A DNA stretch of 64,000 nucleotides from Agrypnia vestita (GCA_016648135.1 JADDOH010024930.1:1-64000), one strand, 5' to 3'; counted from the stretch's first letter, positions 21,564-33,479 are shown. Program-made: numbers and translations. The notes: generated by a model from the letters alone, not told the origin.

Positions 21564-21700
21564 GTGAGCGATCTCAGTGTCATCTTAGATTCTAAATTAA
21601 CATTCATTTCACAAATGGAATCGGAAATTGCTAAAGCCTATCGACTCCTTGGTTTCATTGCCAGAATGACAAGCCCATTCCAATCTCCGTACTTTGTATT
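21564..21700 (+). pseudogene. LINE reverse-transcriptase fragment
   Basis: The frame reads VSDLSVILDSKLTFISQMES, then EIAKAYRLLGFIARMTSPFQ. This is the Jockey/CR1-type block 'DLGV.LDSKL.F..HI...I.KA.+LLGFI.R'. It sits in the intron of gene A. Confidence 0.7.
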
Positions 21701-22517
21701 TTATATAAATACTCGATGTTTTGTTTACTTTTTAAAAGACTTCCAATGTAGTACCTTAGTGTTTGCTCTGTATGTTTCGTGTTATTTTTTTTCTCTATTT
21801 TTAATTTTATTGTTATTATTAGGATGCACAGAGTACCAGAGTAAATATTAAATCATTATTTGAGCTTTATGAAAATAAATCTTCAGAACTGTATTAACAT
21901 TATATTTATACAAAAATTATTAACATTGCAGATATCATGAGAACACAAGATTCTTTTCCGGATGATCCAACAATGACTTCACCTGCCCTTGGAAAGCAGC
22001 CGAAACTGGAGACCATTTCCAACCCTAAAAAATCCTCAGGCGAAAATGCGCTCACTCCCGCTGGTGAGAAGGCATTTACGTGTTCTCAGTCCCCGTACAC
22101 AAGCAAGCAGAAGGCTTTCTTGAGAATTCACCAACTCTCACGTACTCGAAAAAATAGTTTTTCGTGTTCACAGTGCAATTATTCGTGCAGTCATAAATCA
22201 ACCTTACAAAAACATGTGCTTTAAGCACTCTGGAGAAAAACCGTTGTCGTGTTCAGAGTGCAGTTATTTGTGCTGTCAGAAATCAAGCTTAAAAACACAT
22301 ATCCTTATACACACTGGAGAAAAACCGTTTTCATGTTCACAGTGCAATTATTCGTCCAGTCGCAAATCAAGCTTAAAAAGTCATTTGGTTTTACACATTG
22401 GAAAGAAACTATTCTCATGTTTACAGTGCAAATATTCGTGTAATCGTAAATCGGATTTTCATGTTCATGTTCTCAAGCATATTGGAGAAAAACTATTTTC
22501 TTGTTCACAGTGTAATT

Positions 22518-22740
22518 GTCCGCGGCGCTCCGCGCGATTTAAAAATGATTTTATTCCCATCGCGCGAGCTTTCCCTGTATATCAAGACCACGAAACATCA
22601 ATTTTATTCAATATTACATTTACAAATGTCTTATCTAATTCTTAAATATTTCATTCTTAAGATATTTCATTAAATATTTCATCAAACTTAAATATTTCAC
22701 TTTCTTAAGTATTTCAAATATTTCAACACTTTATAAGATA
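22518..22740. repeat. Inserted repeat truncating zinc-finger gene A
   Basis: Sequence changes abruptly to CCGCGGCGCTCCGCGCGATT and contains CATCGCGCGAGCTTTCCCTG, matched at 27896-27922. The tail has several ATATTTCA/AAATATTTCA repeats (22640-22725). Family unknown. Confidence 0.45.
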
Positions 22741-22741
22741 A

Positions 22742-23000
22742 GACCAAAAAATGCAATTTCTTCGTGGAACTTTTCCAACGCCCTCCGTCGGAGATGTCAA
22801 CACATCGCGTCGGTGCAGTATCCTCTCAGCTAGGATCGCAACGCCGGCTCGCTGCCCGCGCCGACTATCCGCTTGGAGGCGAGGTGGGTCCCGCGTACGG
22901 CATTCGCCCGTACAACGGACCTGGGCCCCAGAAAGGGCCAACATTCACGACTTCAGACGGGTCATCATCATCATCATCCCGTCGTCATAATTCTACCTGT
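22742..23000. other. GC-rich island, probably a LINE fragment
   Basis: Abruptly GC-rich with open frames on both strands, ending in (ATC)n near 22965-22980. Insect LINEs often end in such trinucleotide tails, but I do not recognise the translation. Confidence 0.3.
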
Positions 23001-23496
23001 CCGATACACATACAATCATGATCGTAGAACAATGACGGATGTGCAAAAACTTCCATCTTTTGTGAATCGTTAAAAAATGAAAAATAGAAGCCATCTAATG
23101 GTATGTAAAAGTGTAGTTAAATACTGAATTGTAATAAAGATACCCTATTATGTGTTAAAATATTGGACCTCTTGAGCTTTCCGTTATAAAGATATATGCT
23201 TATTGCAATACATTTTAACTCCTCCGGGCACATTTTTAAGAGCTAAAATATTGTATCTCCTTCACAATATATTTATCTTTATTCTAAACGAAGGCCCTTG
23301 CCAAAATATTGTAATTATTTACATCACATGTAAATATATGTATTTTACACACTTATAACACCAGAGAATAACAAATATTGTATAGATCCATGTCTCGGAT
23401 TTAGAGAAATATACCCGTCTGAATGTAGAAAACAAAATTGTACAGTTTGAATTATTTGATAGGGAAATAGTCTGTCATTTTGATGCTCCACACTTA

Positions 23497-23640
23497 GGCC
23501 CGGTTGTTTCAAGTTCGATCAAAGTAAGCGGTCGATAAAAGCATAGATTTTTACGAAAACGGATCGTCTGATTGGTGGAGAACGTAAAATTTCAGTTTAA
23601 ACTCTACGCTTACTTTGATCGAATTTGAAACAACCGGGCC
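23497..23640. mobile_element. PIF/Harbinger-type MITE, 144 bp
   Basis: Inverted ends GGCCCGGTTGTTTCAAGTTC / GAATTTGAAACAACCGGGCC extend about 33 bp and are flanked by a 3-bp TTA duplication (23494-23496, 23641-23643), the TWA target typical of PIF/Harbinger elements. No coding capacity. Confidence 0.8.
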
Positions 23641-24062
23641 TTACTCAAGGATATTAGAAACAACATGTTCACCAAAAATGTCATTTTTTTAACAGCGGGG
23701 TACAGCGCAGAAATGGAAATTTTTTTAGTTCACTGACAAAACTAACCGATTTTCTCATTTTCCCAGATAAATTAAAGAAGATGAAGTTGAAAATGGCAGC
23801 CCAGGTTCTTAGCCGATCTCTAGCAGCATCTCTGAATATGCATGCAGGTGTAAGCATCAACAAGGGGACTTCGGAGACATCGGAGTTTGTTCTTTTTATA
23901 AATGATTTATTTGATAGTGTTAATGGAAATTGTTTAAACCATCATTTTATTATTGATTCTATATTCAAAATATTTTTTTAAATCTAGTGCGGGCAATTAT
24001 TATTTAAAACAGTTTTTATTCGCTTATCTCAGAATGTACTAAACGTCACATAGGATTTATTA

Positions 24063-24608
24063 TACAGGTTTATTTGGAAAACATTAATAACTTCGCAGGA
24101 TTATATTCCTGCCTTAATTATGAGTGGAAAATGTTCAAGCTATTATGACCTGATATTAATAGTTAAGGAGATATGCGACATCAAAGTTTGCATTTTTTTT
24201 TTCAATATTTCTGACTTATTTTTTGTGAAACGTTGGACTATCATTACAGTAACTTATATCAAATATGAGAAATTTATTCCCTTTAATACAAGTCAAATAA
24301 AAAAATAAAAACCTTCGAATTCCAATCGGAAAACATTCCAATTGGAATTTTTTCAGGGTTTTTATCATTTTATTTGGCCTGTATTAAAAAGTGTATGAAT
24401 TATTCGTAATCGATATGAGTTACTTTAATGATAATCCAACGTTTTACAATAAATAAGTCAGAAATATTGAAAAAAATGCAAACTTTGATGTCGCATATCT
24501 CCTTAACTATTGATATTAGGTCATGATAGCTTGTACATTTTCGACTCATAATCAAGGCAGGAATATAGTCCTACGAGGTTTTTAATGTTTTCCAAATAAC
24601 CCTGTATA
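24063..24608. mobile_element. Tc1/mariner-type foldback MITE (copy 1)
   Basis: Ends TACAGGTTTATTTGGAAAAC / GTTTTCCAAATAACCCTGTA with TA on both sides. The arms run for about 250 bp each (ATGCGACATCAAAGTTTGCA is mirrored by TGCAAACTTTGATGTCGCAT). A second copy is at 45566-45906. Confidence 0.8.
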
Positions 24609-25380
24609 TACAGCGACGATTTGTTATAGATAAGAAACATACTCTGCAATTCACTACTATATTTTGGTATAATCACTAAATAATAAGTCATTGTTTTCCT
24701 TTATTTTGATTTGTTCAGTAAATTATTTATCAAATTTTTTTAATGTAACATATACTAAATGTTTTTTATTGTAAAATTTATTATATTCATTATGGAATTG
24801 GCGGATTTGATGTAAATAAATATTTAATTCAAATTTATCGTATTTTATTTTAAAACCTTTACATTTTCAGGAATAAATATTAATTTAAACATAAATATAT
24901 AAATAAATCAAGCTAAATGTATGTGACGGTCGCTAGGTGGCGACTGTTAAAATCATAGAATTCAAGACTTTATGAGTGCGCGTTCTTTATCTTCTTTATT
25001 CTGTGATATGCGCGCGGCGGCAGCGCTGCAGTGGCGAAATTTCGAAATCATTGTCAGGGACACACATATCAAAATATCTATGACAATTTGTCTGTCATAT
25101 CGATATAGTCCGTCCAACTTATCTGGAGAATAAAGGAGGGCGTCCCAATCGTTGTAGTGCTGCCCATAGTCTAAAAATTATCTCATTTTTAGGGAATTTT
25201 TTGCAAATTCGTTTTTTCTTAAACAATTTATTAAGCAGTATATGACACGATAAAAAACAAAAAATGTAAACTAATGTACAAATAAATTTATCAAAATACA
25301 CGTCACCAAATGGCGTTTTTTCAAAATCAAAGAAAAATACAATTTTCAGAAAAAAAAACAAACAATAATAATTCTTTCAG

Positions 25381-25563
25381 GCCGGCGCCACATTACGTAG
25401 ATATTCCGCCGCGTCTTTTCCGTTGCGCCAAATCAGCAAAGCAAATAGATCGACCGATCATCCGCGTAGTGTGTTTAATCAGCGCATACTGTATGGAAAG
25501 AAATGTAGCGATGTTCCGCGACAGAAGAGACGCGGCGGAAGATTCGCGCAGTGTGGCTCCGGT
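25381..25563. mobile_element. Nested MITE inside mariner copy A
   Basis: Ends GCCGGCGCCACATTACGTAG and, inverted, GGAGCCACACTGCGCGAATC, followed by matched CCGCCGCGTC blocks. The same insertion is present in the copy at 47404-48697, so it predates their separation. Confidence 0.65.
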
Positions 25564-25628
25564 TTTATTCGGTGTCTCATACCTAATGATCTGACCTCCA
25601 TGCTTAACTCAGTAACAGGTTTAGGGCC

Positions 25629-25762
25629 GTTGTATCAACTTGGTTTATAGTAATCTTTCGTTCAAAGCATAGGTATTTTGCGTTTTCCACCGATCAAAGA
25701 ACTCGCTCTCGTAAAAATCTATGCTTTAAATGAACTATTGCTATAAAGTAAGTTGATGCAAC
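25629..25762. mobile_element. Second nested MITE inside mariner copy A
   Basis: GTTGTATCAACTTGGTTTAT is mirrored by ATAAAGTAAGTTGATGCAAC, with AAGCATAG/CTATGCTTT inside. Also shared with the copy at 47404-48697. Confidence 0.65.
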
Positions 25763-26575
25763 CAGTCTTTAAGGCGCATAAATAAAAAGTTTATTTTTGA
25801 AAAAAAGATGTTTATACAAATGAACACGTTAGTTTCCCCTCCTGCATTGACAGTTATGAAGCACTGACCTTTAGATACTGGTTTGAATACACCTTCGACA
25901 TCTTCACTTTGCCAACATTTGTCCGCTGTGTGTGAGGTATGTATATATGTTTCATCTAGATATATGACTGGCCGCCGATTCAAAGAAGTTTCATTCTTTC
26001 TTAATTCATACAAGAATTTTGCTCTCGTGGCACATGTTAATTATATCATTGCGTTATATAAGCACCTTACGGTTACTTTTAGTCTTCCGAAAACGAAAAC
26101 CTAGCTTATTCATAAATTTACGTAATATAACCTTGAAAATTTATGTTTTCTTTCAATACCTTTTGCAGTTTACTTAATGTAGGTAACTCTTTCTTAGAAG
26201 TATAAAAATCGTGTACCTTTCGCCTGATGACTCCCAAAGCAAAGTCATCAATATCAATTTTTCCACTTATCCTTTTTCTTTTTTTTCCGGGTGTAGATAT
26301 TTTAATGCCCATTTCCACGGCCGCTTTACCTTCTTTAACTATTTTGTAAATTGCCGATTCAGAAATACCTGAAGAAATTGTATAATAGTAAAATAAAAAA
26401 CTAAGTATGGGAAAATCATTATAACTGCATGGCAGCACTAACATGAAGTGGCGGCAATAAGTCTATGAACAAAATCAAACGGTATAATTGGGGCTTTTAG
26501 ACGTTGTTCCTCTTCAAAAAACGTGTGCATTTTCAAGATTATTTCCCGAACACCGCTTTTAATGGTTTTTGGCAT
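25741..26575 (-). pseudogene. DDE transposase (IS630/Tc1/mariner type), decayed, with an intron
   Basis: Starts MPKTIKSGVREIILKMHTFF and continues to LIAATS, where a GTTAGT...TTTCTTCAG intron of about 80 bases joins to ISESAIYKIVKEGK. Then come ISGKIDIDDFALGVIRRKVH and DFYTSKKELPTLSKLQKVLK, and after a stop and frameshift RKFMNKLGFRFRKT. The first catalytic Asp is in RPVIYLDETYIH. The second and third acidic residues (…D…, …D/E) are lost; the frame ends in the nested repeat. The order fits the family: helix-turn-helix N-terminus then catalytic core. Only a remnant is left, so it cannot transpose itself. Confidence 0.75.
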
Positions 26576-26734
26576 GGTGACAGTCTAAAATTTTCCTAAA
26601 AAACTATCGAAACAGTCGTGAACCCCTCTGTAAACAAAGTCTGTCAAAGGTCTGTCAGCTGTAGATAATCCAATATGGCGTCGTTAGTTCCAAATTTGGC
26701 CATTCTTCAGATAAGTTAGACGGACTATACTAAG

Positions 26735-28280
26735 TGTGATGCTGGCCTGCGTGTGAAATGTTGCTATAAACGTCATAATAAGAATTAAGTTATCCGTGTA
26801 ACGTGCTCCGCCAATCCTGTTATATTTTTTGTTTTAGCTTACGAAAATTCTTTGTTCATCCTTTTTCAAGCAATTAAATTTTAATAGAATCACATTCTGT
26901 ATCTCTTAATAGACATCACTGCAACATGAACAACCAATGCCCAAGAAATCTCAATAGAAAAATTGCAATAAAAAAAATCCATGTGCGTGGTATGATTGCT
27001 TCAATAACGACTGACTCATGGTTTTTGGCTGTTGCAAGTATGATTAGCATTAGCAGAAACAAACATAACCACATATACATTACTATTTGTCGTTGATCTT
27101 TTAATTTGTTGCAAAGATAAACAAGTAATTACCGAAATAATATATTTTATAATAATTGTTGTATTGTTTACTAGGGGATTTGATTATGCAAGAATAAATA
27201 CTTAAACTGGAGTAAAATGTGTCTTAAATAAACGCAAGTGGGACAAACTTCTGCACTGCCCAATGCCCTCATAAAAACGGGGGTTGTTCATCTCTTTACA
27301 ATTTAATACTCTGTGACAGGATATTAATAAAAAAAAGAGCGAGCCTTACACTAGTCGCATATGATGTGTTACATCTGACATCTCACAATTTAAAATATCA
27401 ATGGAGCAGCAACAGAAATGAAATATAAAATTTTAAAAAGCTAATACCTGTATATTTATTAAGTATATACATGTATGTGAATTTATTTATTATTGAATTT
27501 TGCCGGGCTGGGTAGGTATATATATTTACATAAGCATTTTGTTTAGAAACGTGTTTGGTTAATTATATGTTTTTATTTATTTTCATAGATGGCCTTAGTA
27601 TGCCGCCATACATGTTGTATGAAAACTTTGAATAAATATATAAAAATAATCACATAAATTACATAAAATTTGACGAAGTAAATCATTTAGGGTAGTTATT
27701 GTTTACATTAATGTAAAAAAATGTATTTATTTGATAGTTTAGAAGAAATAAGCCAAAATATATCAATGTTACAACATCCGCGCGCTTGACACCAGCCGCG
27801 TAGCATATATACAAAATCTGAAACGTTGGCTGTTGGAAGTGTGCGTCTTCGCTGTGATGACTCTTGCTGGACATTGTAATGTTAATAAATTATGATTTTT
27901 TCCATCGCGCGCGCTTTCCTGTTACGCATTTCCGGCCCTTTTCACGAAATCACTGCCACAGATTGCAGGAAAGCGGGAGGAAAGATGTTACACATCAAAA
28001 ACATATTTTTGCTAAATATACCCCAAATGAGGTGATATGAACAGGTACATTGTGGTGGTAACAATGACACCACAATAGGCTGTGATGGTAAATTGCGGAG
28101 TCACTTTCAATACGTCGTACTGTAACGATATTGGCCTATTTAAATAGACATTGCTGAAAAATTATACGAAAATATCTATCTGCTAAAAGCTCATGATAAG
28201 GAGAAGCACCACAATTCATAAATACTCTATAATTAAATATTTGCCGGATAAGTAGGTGCGGGCGAGCTTTATTATTTCTG
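26735..28280. other. AT-rich intergenic stretch, no gene recognised
   Basis: Nothing convincing apart from a short match to the repeat that truncates zinc-finger gene A (27896-27922) and an isolated minus-strand 63-codon frame without splice support. Confidence 0.3.
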
Positions 28281-28289
28281 CACGCGGGC

Positions 28290-28570
28290 GTGTAAAGCAG
28301 GCTTTATGTTATTTTGTTTTGACGAGATGGACCAATCGCAGATGCGGCCGTTCGCCGCGGATCTAGCCAATGAGAAGCGTTCTGAGAGATAGACCTTTAC
28401 CCTTACACGTAGGTTGGAATCAAAGATGGCGGGAGATAGGGACTATTTTTAGCGATACAAATTGGAGAGCGGACTTGAGTTTTCAGCTTTGAGGTCGGCC
28501 GAAGGCGTTGTCGAAGGAAGAAAAATTAACAGGACCGAGGAAAAAGCCAGAGGTTTTAATAATTCAAAGG
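28290..28570 (+). promoter_or_regulatory. GC-rich promoter-like segment with CCAAT boxes
   Basis: Within an AT-rich region this segment is GC-rich and CpG-containing, with GACCAATCGCA at 28329-28340, AGCCAATGAGAAG at 28366-28379, and AAGATGGCGGG at 28423-28433 (a YY1-like site often near transcription starts). The only ATG there opens a 7-codon frame. It heads the tandem-repeat locus to its right and may start a non-coding transcript. This is inference from composition and motifs only. Confidence 0.35.
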
Positions 28571-28587
28571 AGATTTGGAACAGTGAA

Positions 28588-28805
28588 CACTTGTGAAAAC
28601 AGATAAGCCTTTCCAATATTAATTATTTCTATTGCCTTTTATGCGTATTCTATTTAGAACTTTATATTACTAGGCGCGCATCAGATTTAATATACACACT
28701 TGTGAAAACAGATAAGCCTTTCCAATATTAATTATTTCTATTGCCTTTTATGTGTATTCTATTTAGAACTCTATATTACTATGCGCGCATCAGATTTAAT
28801 ATACA
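28588..28805 (+). repeat. Tandem duplication, two units of 109 bp
   Basis: Units beginning CACTTGTGAAAACAGATAAG at 28588 and 28697 differ at only a few positions. Non-coding. Confidence 0.9.
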
Positions 28806-29299
28806 AGAAATCGTAATTTTGCGGCTGTGGTGGGTCCAGCGGGAGAATTGTTGCATGGCGCTTGTGAAATATTTAAATGCGTCGCGGTCCATATGGACAA
28901 TAATTTAAACTTGATATTCATATATTACCAAAGATATAAAGGCTTTAAAATGGAATATTTTATTGTCGAAGGGTGTTTGTTTTGGATGTATCTTTATGCA
29001 AGGAAATTTTTATGTTATCTATACTGGTGATTGAATACACGAATTTCTATATGATTTGTATTATTTTGGGAATAATTGAGATCGGGGTAATTATGTGTTT
29101 TGATATCACGATTGTAAGGGTGATATAAATTCAAATCGTACGAGAAATTTCCTCCAAATAATATATTTTAAAATGCACCTGGATTTTATACTTATTTTAT
29201 TGTGACATAAATATATAGATTATTAGATACGTTAGATGGTTATATTACGTACCACTAGGCAATCGTTTTAAACACTGCACCTATAAAGACGTATTTTGA

Positions 29300-29705
29300 G
29301 TAGTGTTCCGGACGGGAACGCGCAAAAATATGGGGTGATTCCACCGCCTTACGGTCAGGTCAACCTGATGGCACCGATATCGCAGATTCTCAGACGAAAG
29401 CGAGATCGTATAAAAATTCGCTGAGAATCTTAGAGCGGTTCAAAGGCTGAAGCAGGAGTCGAGTAGAGAAGAAGAGAAAGTCGCAAGTAGATCTGGAGGT
29501 GAACGCAGGAGCAGAATTGAATTCTGGGTTCCTGTGCCACGTAATTTATTTCATCAAAAAATCAGGGCACGCACGCCCAGGCGCATTTTCAACGACCAGT
29601 CAGAGGTCGGCATTTCGGAAACCGACGACACCGACCTCTGTCTGACGGCGGGCGGCAACTCATAATTTGAGTCGCAGCTCTATGAGCAGTGGTCCCGTAT
29701 TCAAA
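29300..29705. other. GC-richer unique segment with a hairpin
   Basis: Contains a hairpin CAGAGGTCGG (29601-29610) / CCGACCTCTG (29631-29640). No coding frame of note; perhaps transcribed non-coding sequence. Confidence 0.3.
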
Positions 29706-29844
29706 ATATTAATAAACATGTAACTAAACATCCTACTATAGTTATAACATACTATTTTTACACATTTATATTTTATCTTTCTTTTGTTTCAATAACAAAT
29801 GTCTCTCAGGTTCATCCTTCATGGAGATAATCGGTAAAAAGGGG

Positions 29845-29905
29845 GCCAGGCTCGCCAAGCTGGGTGCAATAATTTCGTATATTTGGTCTCTCTGGCGAGC
29901 CTGGC
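29845..29905. repeat. Short palindrome (13-bp arms)
   Basis: GCCAGGCTCGCCA is mirrored by TGGCGAGCCTGGC about 35 bases away; possibly a very small MITE. Confidence 0.6.
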
Positions 29906-30009
29906 TACACAAATTCAATATTTTTTTTTACATAAAATTATGTAAAGCCATATACAAGTGATTGCGAACAAAATCATATTAATTTTTACATTTTATAATT
30001 TTTGTATAA

Positions 30010-30160
30010 AAATGGCGACTTCGGCACGGTACCGATGTCGCAAGAGGGTACTGAATTGTGTTTGATAAAAATGGCGACTTTGGCACGGTACCGATAAAAT
30101 GGCGACTTCGGCACGGTACTGATGTCGCTAGAGGGTAAAACCGATGCCGGTGAGGGTAAA
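30010..30160 (+). repeat. Imperfect tandem repeat with AAAATGGCGACTT..GGCACGGTAC
   Basis: AAAATGGCGACTTCGGCACG, GTACCGATGTCGCAAGAGGG and related blocks occur three times at intervals of about 33-58 bases. Open frames across it are repeat artefacts. Confidence 0.75.
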
Positions 30161-31441
30161 ACTGCGGTGATACCGTACTGCAGTCGCCCAATATTACGAT
30201 TTGGGAAGATTAAAATCTTTTTCAAGAATCAAATCATGCCGCCGCGATTTCTTCTTACATCGCTTACAACATACACAAAAACATTTTTAACAACAAAATT
30301 AATCCGATAACGACCTCCCAGTGATGTCAAAAATAAACTTTAAAAAACATACATACAAAAATTACAATAAATAACTTCGGTTATTTTTAATAAAAAATGC
30401 GTCGAGCGCGCTAGGCATACCCAAAGGGTTTTATTTATTCTTGCCCATCTGCGCGCTCGCGCTCACAATTCATGTGATAAAAAATGCAATAATTAATTCT
30501 AAAAAATCAAAATACAAAAAAATCACTTTTTTCTTTAATAAAATGTTCATCAGTGCCAACATATGGAGATTGGTAAAAAAGGCCCGATTAAGGGCCACCG
30601 GTTTTTTCTTGTCCGACACAAGTAGTATATATTGTATCTGTTTAGATTTATTTTTAGGGGGCGGGCGAGAATAGGTTATATTCATAGCACGATTATAATA
30701 GGTATTTTATTGCCGCGTAAGAGGTGGCACTTTGAAAGGTACAATCGCGTTTTATGTTCGTCCCGGATGGAGAAGTTCTGGCGGTATGTAAATAAATAGA
30801 ATTAAAATATTATTGGTTATTTAGAATAGCGTTTTACTTGATAAAATTGCAGGGGATGTTTACGGTGTCGGATTTTAATGTTTGTGCAATATGGTTTGCG
30901 CTAAAATTTATTCTGCTTCGAATGCAATATATTATTTACAGGTCAGCCTGGCATATGAATAAAAATTGTTATACTACCGCCATCTAGCGAACTCAAACAT
31001 GACTGTAATAATAATTATCTTTCGATATATTGCTACGACTTTTTAATAATACATGGTGCATTTTATAGTGATTGTCAGACGTACGTATTTAGGGGGAAGG
31101 GTTTGTTCAGGGGTAGTTAACCTTCGGTCTTCCGTAATCGCGATATTATTCTTATGACATTGTTTAGGTTAGATTCTAGTTTGAAGAAAACACCACAGAG
31201 GGTGCGATATTCTAATTTGATTACGTCCCACACGGGACGGCATCACGTGACCTTGACCGGACGGCGTGCCGCTCCGAGGGACGCATATATCTGGTTTGGT
31301 GGAGATTTGGAACAGTATGAAAATAGATTCCATAGTTATTTACTTATATGACAGATTATTTTGTTTTATTCATTTAATATAAATAATATCATATTTTTAT
31401 GAGTTACCGTAATTATTTATCTATATGATTTTATTATTGTG

Positions 31442-32250
31442 AGTGAAGCAACGAATACTACTTTCGCGAATGCGAGTGTCAAGCTTACTATTCGGTGAAT
31501 ACGAATGCGAATATTTCCACCAAGGTGGGGGAACTTAAACATACTTGTAAATATAATTACCTTGATGCAACGAATACTACTTTCACGAATGCGAATGTCA
31601 GGCCTACTATTCGGTGAATACGAATGCGAATATTTCCACCAATGTGCGGAACTTAAACATACTTGTAAATATAATTACCTTGATGCAACGAATACTACTT
31701 TCACGAATACGAATGTCAGGCCTACTATTCGGTGAATACGAATGCGAATATTTCCACCAAGGTGGGGGAACTTAAACATACTTGTAAATATAATTACCTT
31801 GATGCAACGAATACTACTTTCACGAATACGAATGTCAGGCCTACTATTCGGTGAATACGAATGCGAATATTTCCACCAAGGTGGGGGAACTTAAACATAC
31901 TTGTAAATATAATTACCTTGATGCAACGAATACTACTTTCACGAATACGAATGTCAGGCCTACTATTCGGTGAATACGAATGCGAATATTTCCACCAAGG
32001 TGGGGGAACTTAAACATACTTGTAAATATAATTACCTTGATGCAACGAATACTACTTTCACGAATACGAATGTCAGGCCTACTATTCGGTGAATACGAAT
32101 GCGAATATTTCCACCAAGGTGGGGAACTTGAACATACTTGTAAATATAATTACCTTGATGCAACGAATACTACCTTCACGAATACGAATGTCAGGCCTAC
32201 TATTCGGTGAATACGAATGCGAATATTTCCACCAAGGTGGGGGAGGACGC
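31442..32250 (+). repeat. Minisatellite, about 7 units of 118-119 bp
   Basis: Units such as those starting CTTGATGCAACGAATACTAC at 31561, 31679, 31798, 31917, 32036 and 32154 are nearly identical; a partial unit precedes and a diverged one follows. Each has TTCGGTGAATACGAATGCGA and CCACCAAGGTGGGGGAAC (a CCACC/GGTGG hairpin). Units are not a multiple of three, so the 60-76 codon frames are not genes. Confidence 0.95.
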
Positions 32251-32303
32251 AAGCATACTTGTAATTATATTGTTTATGTCTGCTTGTGATATCACTATAC
32301 GGC

Positions 32304-33400
32304 GTAGATGAACTAGTTTGAAGGGGTTTATGTCCTGCATGTGCTCGGCGTAGAGGGAATGGTCTTTTGTTTCTAGGATCCTATACAGTTTTACAGGCGC
32401 TGATATTGAAATATATATGCAAGGAAAACACTATTTTGGGAATCACTAACTGGATGACAAATATTGAAGCACATATACACACAAGGAGGACGTTATGTTA
32501 AATACATGACTGGAAAGTTGTTATTGGAAAACACAGGCGCCACTAGAGGATGTGGACAGTTTGCAGAGAACTTCAACTTCTGTCAGTTAAGGACCTTTTA
32601 CAATTACTATTCTTCCGCCTTTTTGCATAACCGTGGATGAACTAGATTGAAAGGGCTTATGTTCTGCATGTGCTCGGCGTAGAGGGAATAGTCTTTTTGT
32701 TTTTAGGATCCTATACAGTTTTACAGGCGCTGATATTGAAATATATATGCAAGGAAAACACTATTTTGGGAATCATTAACTGGATGACAGATATTGAAGC
32801 ACACATACACACAAGGAGGACGTTATGTTAAATAAGTTGTTATTGGAAAACACAGGCGATACTAGAGGATATGGACAGTCTGCAGAGAACTTCAACTTCT
32901 GTCAGTTAAGGACCTTTTACTATTACTATTCTTTCGCCTTTTTACATAACCGTGGATGAACTGGATTGAAGGGGTTTATGTTCTGTATGTGCTCGGCGTA
33001 GAGGGAATAGTCTTTTTGTTGTCAGTTAAGGACCTTTTACAATTACTATTCTTCCGCCTTTTTGCATAACCGTGGATGAACTGGATTGAAGGGGTTTATG
33101 TTCTGTATGTGCTCGGCGTAGAGGGAATAGTCTTTTTGTTTCTAGGATCTAATACAGTTTTACAGGTGCTGATATTGAAATATATATATACAAGGAAAAC
33201 ACATTTTTGGGAATCATTAACTGGAAGGCAGATATTGTAGTACACACACACACAAGGATGACGTTACTTTAAATACATGTTATTGGAAAACACATACAAG
33301 GAGAACATCATTTGAAGGCGTTACTAGAGGATATGGACAGTTTGCAGAGAACTTCAACTTCTGTCAGCTAAGGACCTTTTACTATTACTATTCTTCTTGT
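32304..33400 (+). repeat. Tandem array of about 320-330 bp units
   Basis: GATGAACTAG(A/G)TTGAAGGGG-type starts occur at about 32308, 32637, 32954 and 33074; the third unit is deleted to about 120 bp. Each full unit contains GTGCTCGGCGTAGAGGGAAT, ACAGTTTTACAGGCGCTGAT and GAGAACTTCAACTTCTGTCA. No coding potential is shared across units. Confidence 0.9.
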
Positions 33401-33479
33401 CATCTGTTGAACGTGGTGCTTGTATGCAAAACTTAAACATATTTAAAATTACTAATGAAAAGAATCTTAACATTGTAAG

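Larger units (their letters stand above)
20580..22517 (+). pseudogene. C2H2 zinc-finger gene A, frameshifted and truncated
   Basis: Exon 20580..20726 follows a GATTCCAG acceptor and reads LGSRNVGSPAYSGNEGAGSG, then ALYSDVDIFYPDIKQECSEY and SRRADQYP, ending with one base before GTGAGC (phase 1). The finger exon begins at 21932 after ACATTGCAG, with IMRTQDSFPDDPTMTSPALG. It contains one degenerate finger lacking the second Cys and four complete C-x2-C-x12-H-x3-H fingers (CSQCNYSCSHKSTLQKH type). A surplus T in the run at 22220-22222 shifts the frame between fingers 2 and 3. The array stops inside the next finger at about 22517, where unrelated GC-rich sequence begins. Exon order, junction phase and sequence match gene B at 41937-51971. 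Any product would be a nuclear DNA-binding protein; as read, this copy is probably dead. Confidence 0.75.
25106..26729 (-). mobile_element. Tc1/mariner-superfamily element with decayed transposase (copy A)
   Basis: Inverted ends TATAGTCCGTCCAACTTATC / GATAAGTTAGACGGACTATA with TA targets. Transposase is on the minus strand from an ATG at 26575 and ends near 25741. Two smaller inverted-repeat elements (25381-25563 and 25629-25762) are nested in its 3' half. A deleted relative containing the same nested insertions lies at 47404-48697, and a solo end at about 46960-47058. Confidence 0.8.

Noticed and set aside
31442..32250. Regular repeats as a CRISPR array
   Set aside because: Units are 119 bp with no unique spacers; the window is eukaryotic minisatellite sequence.
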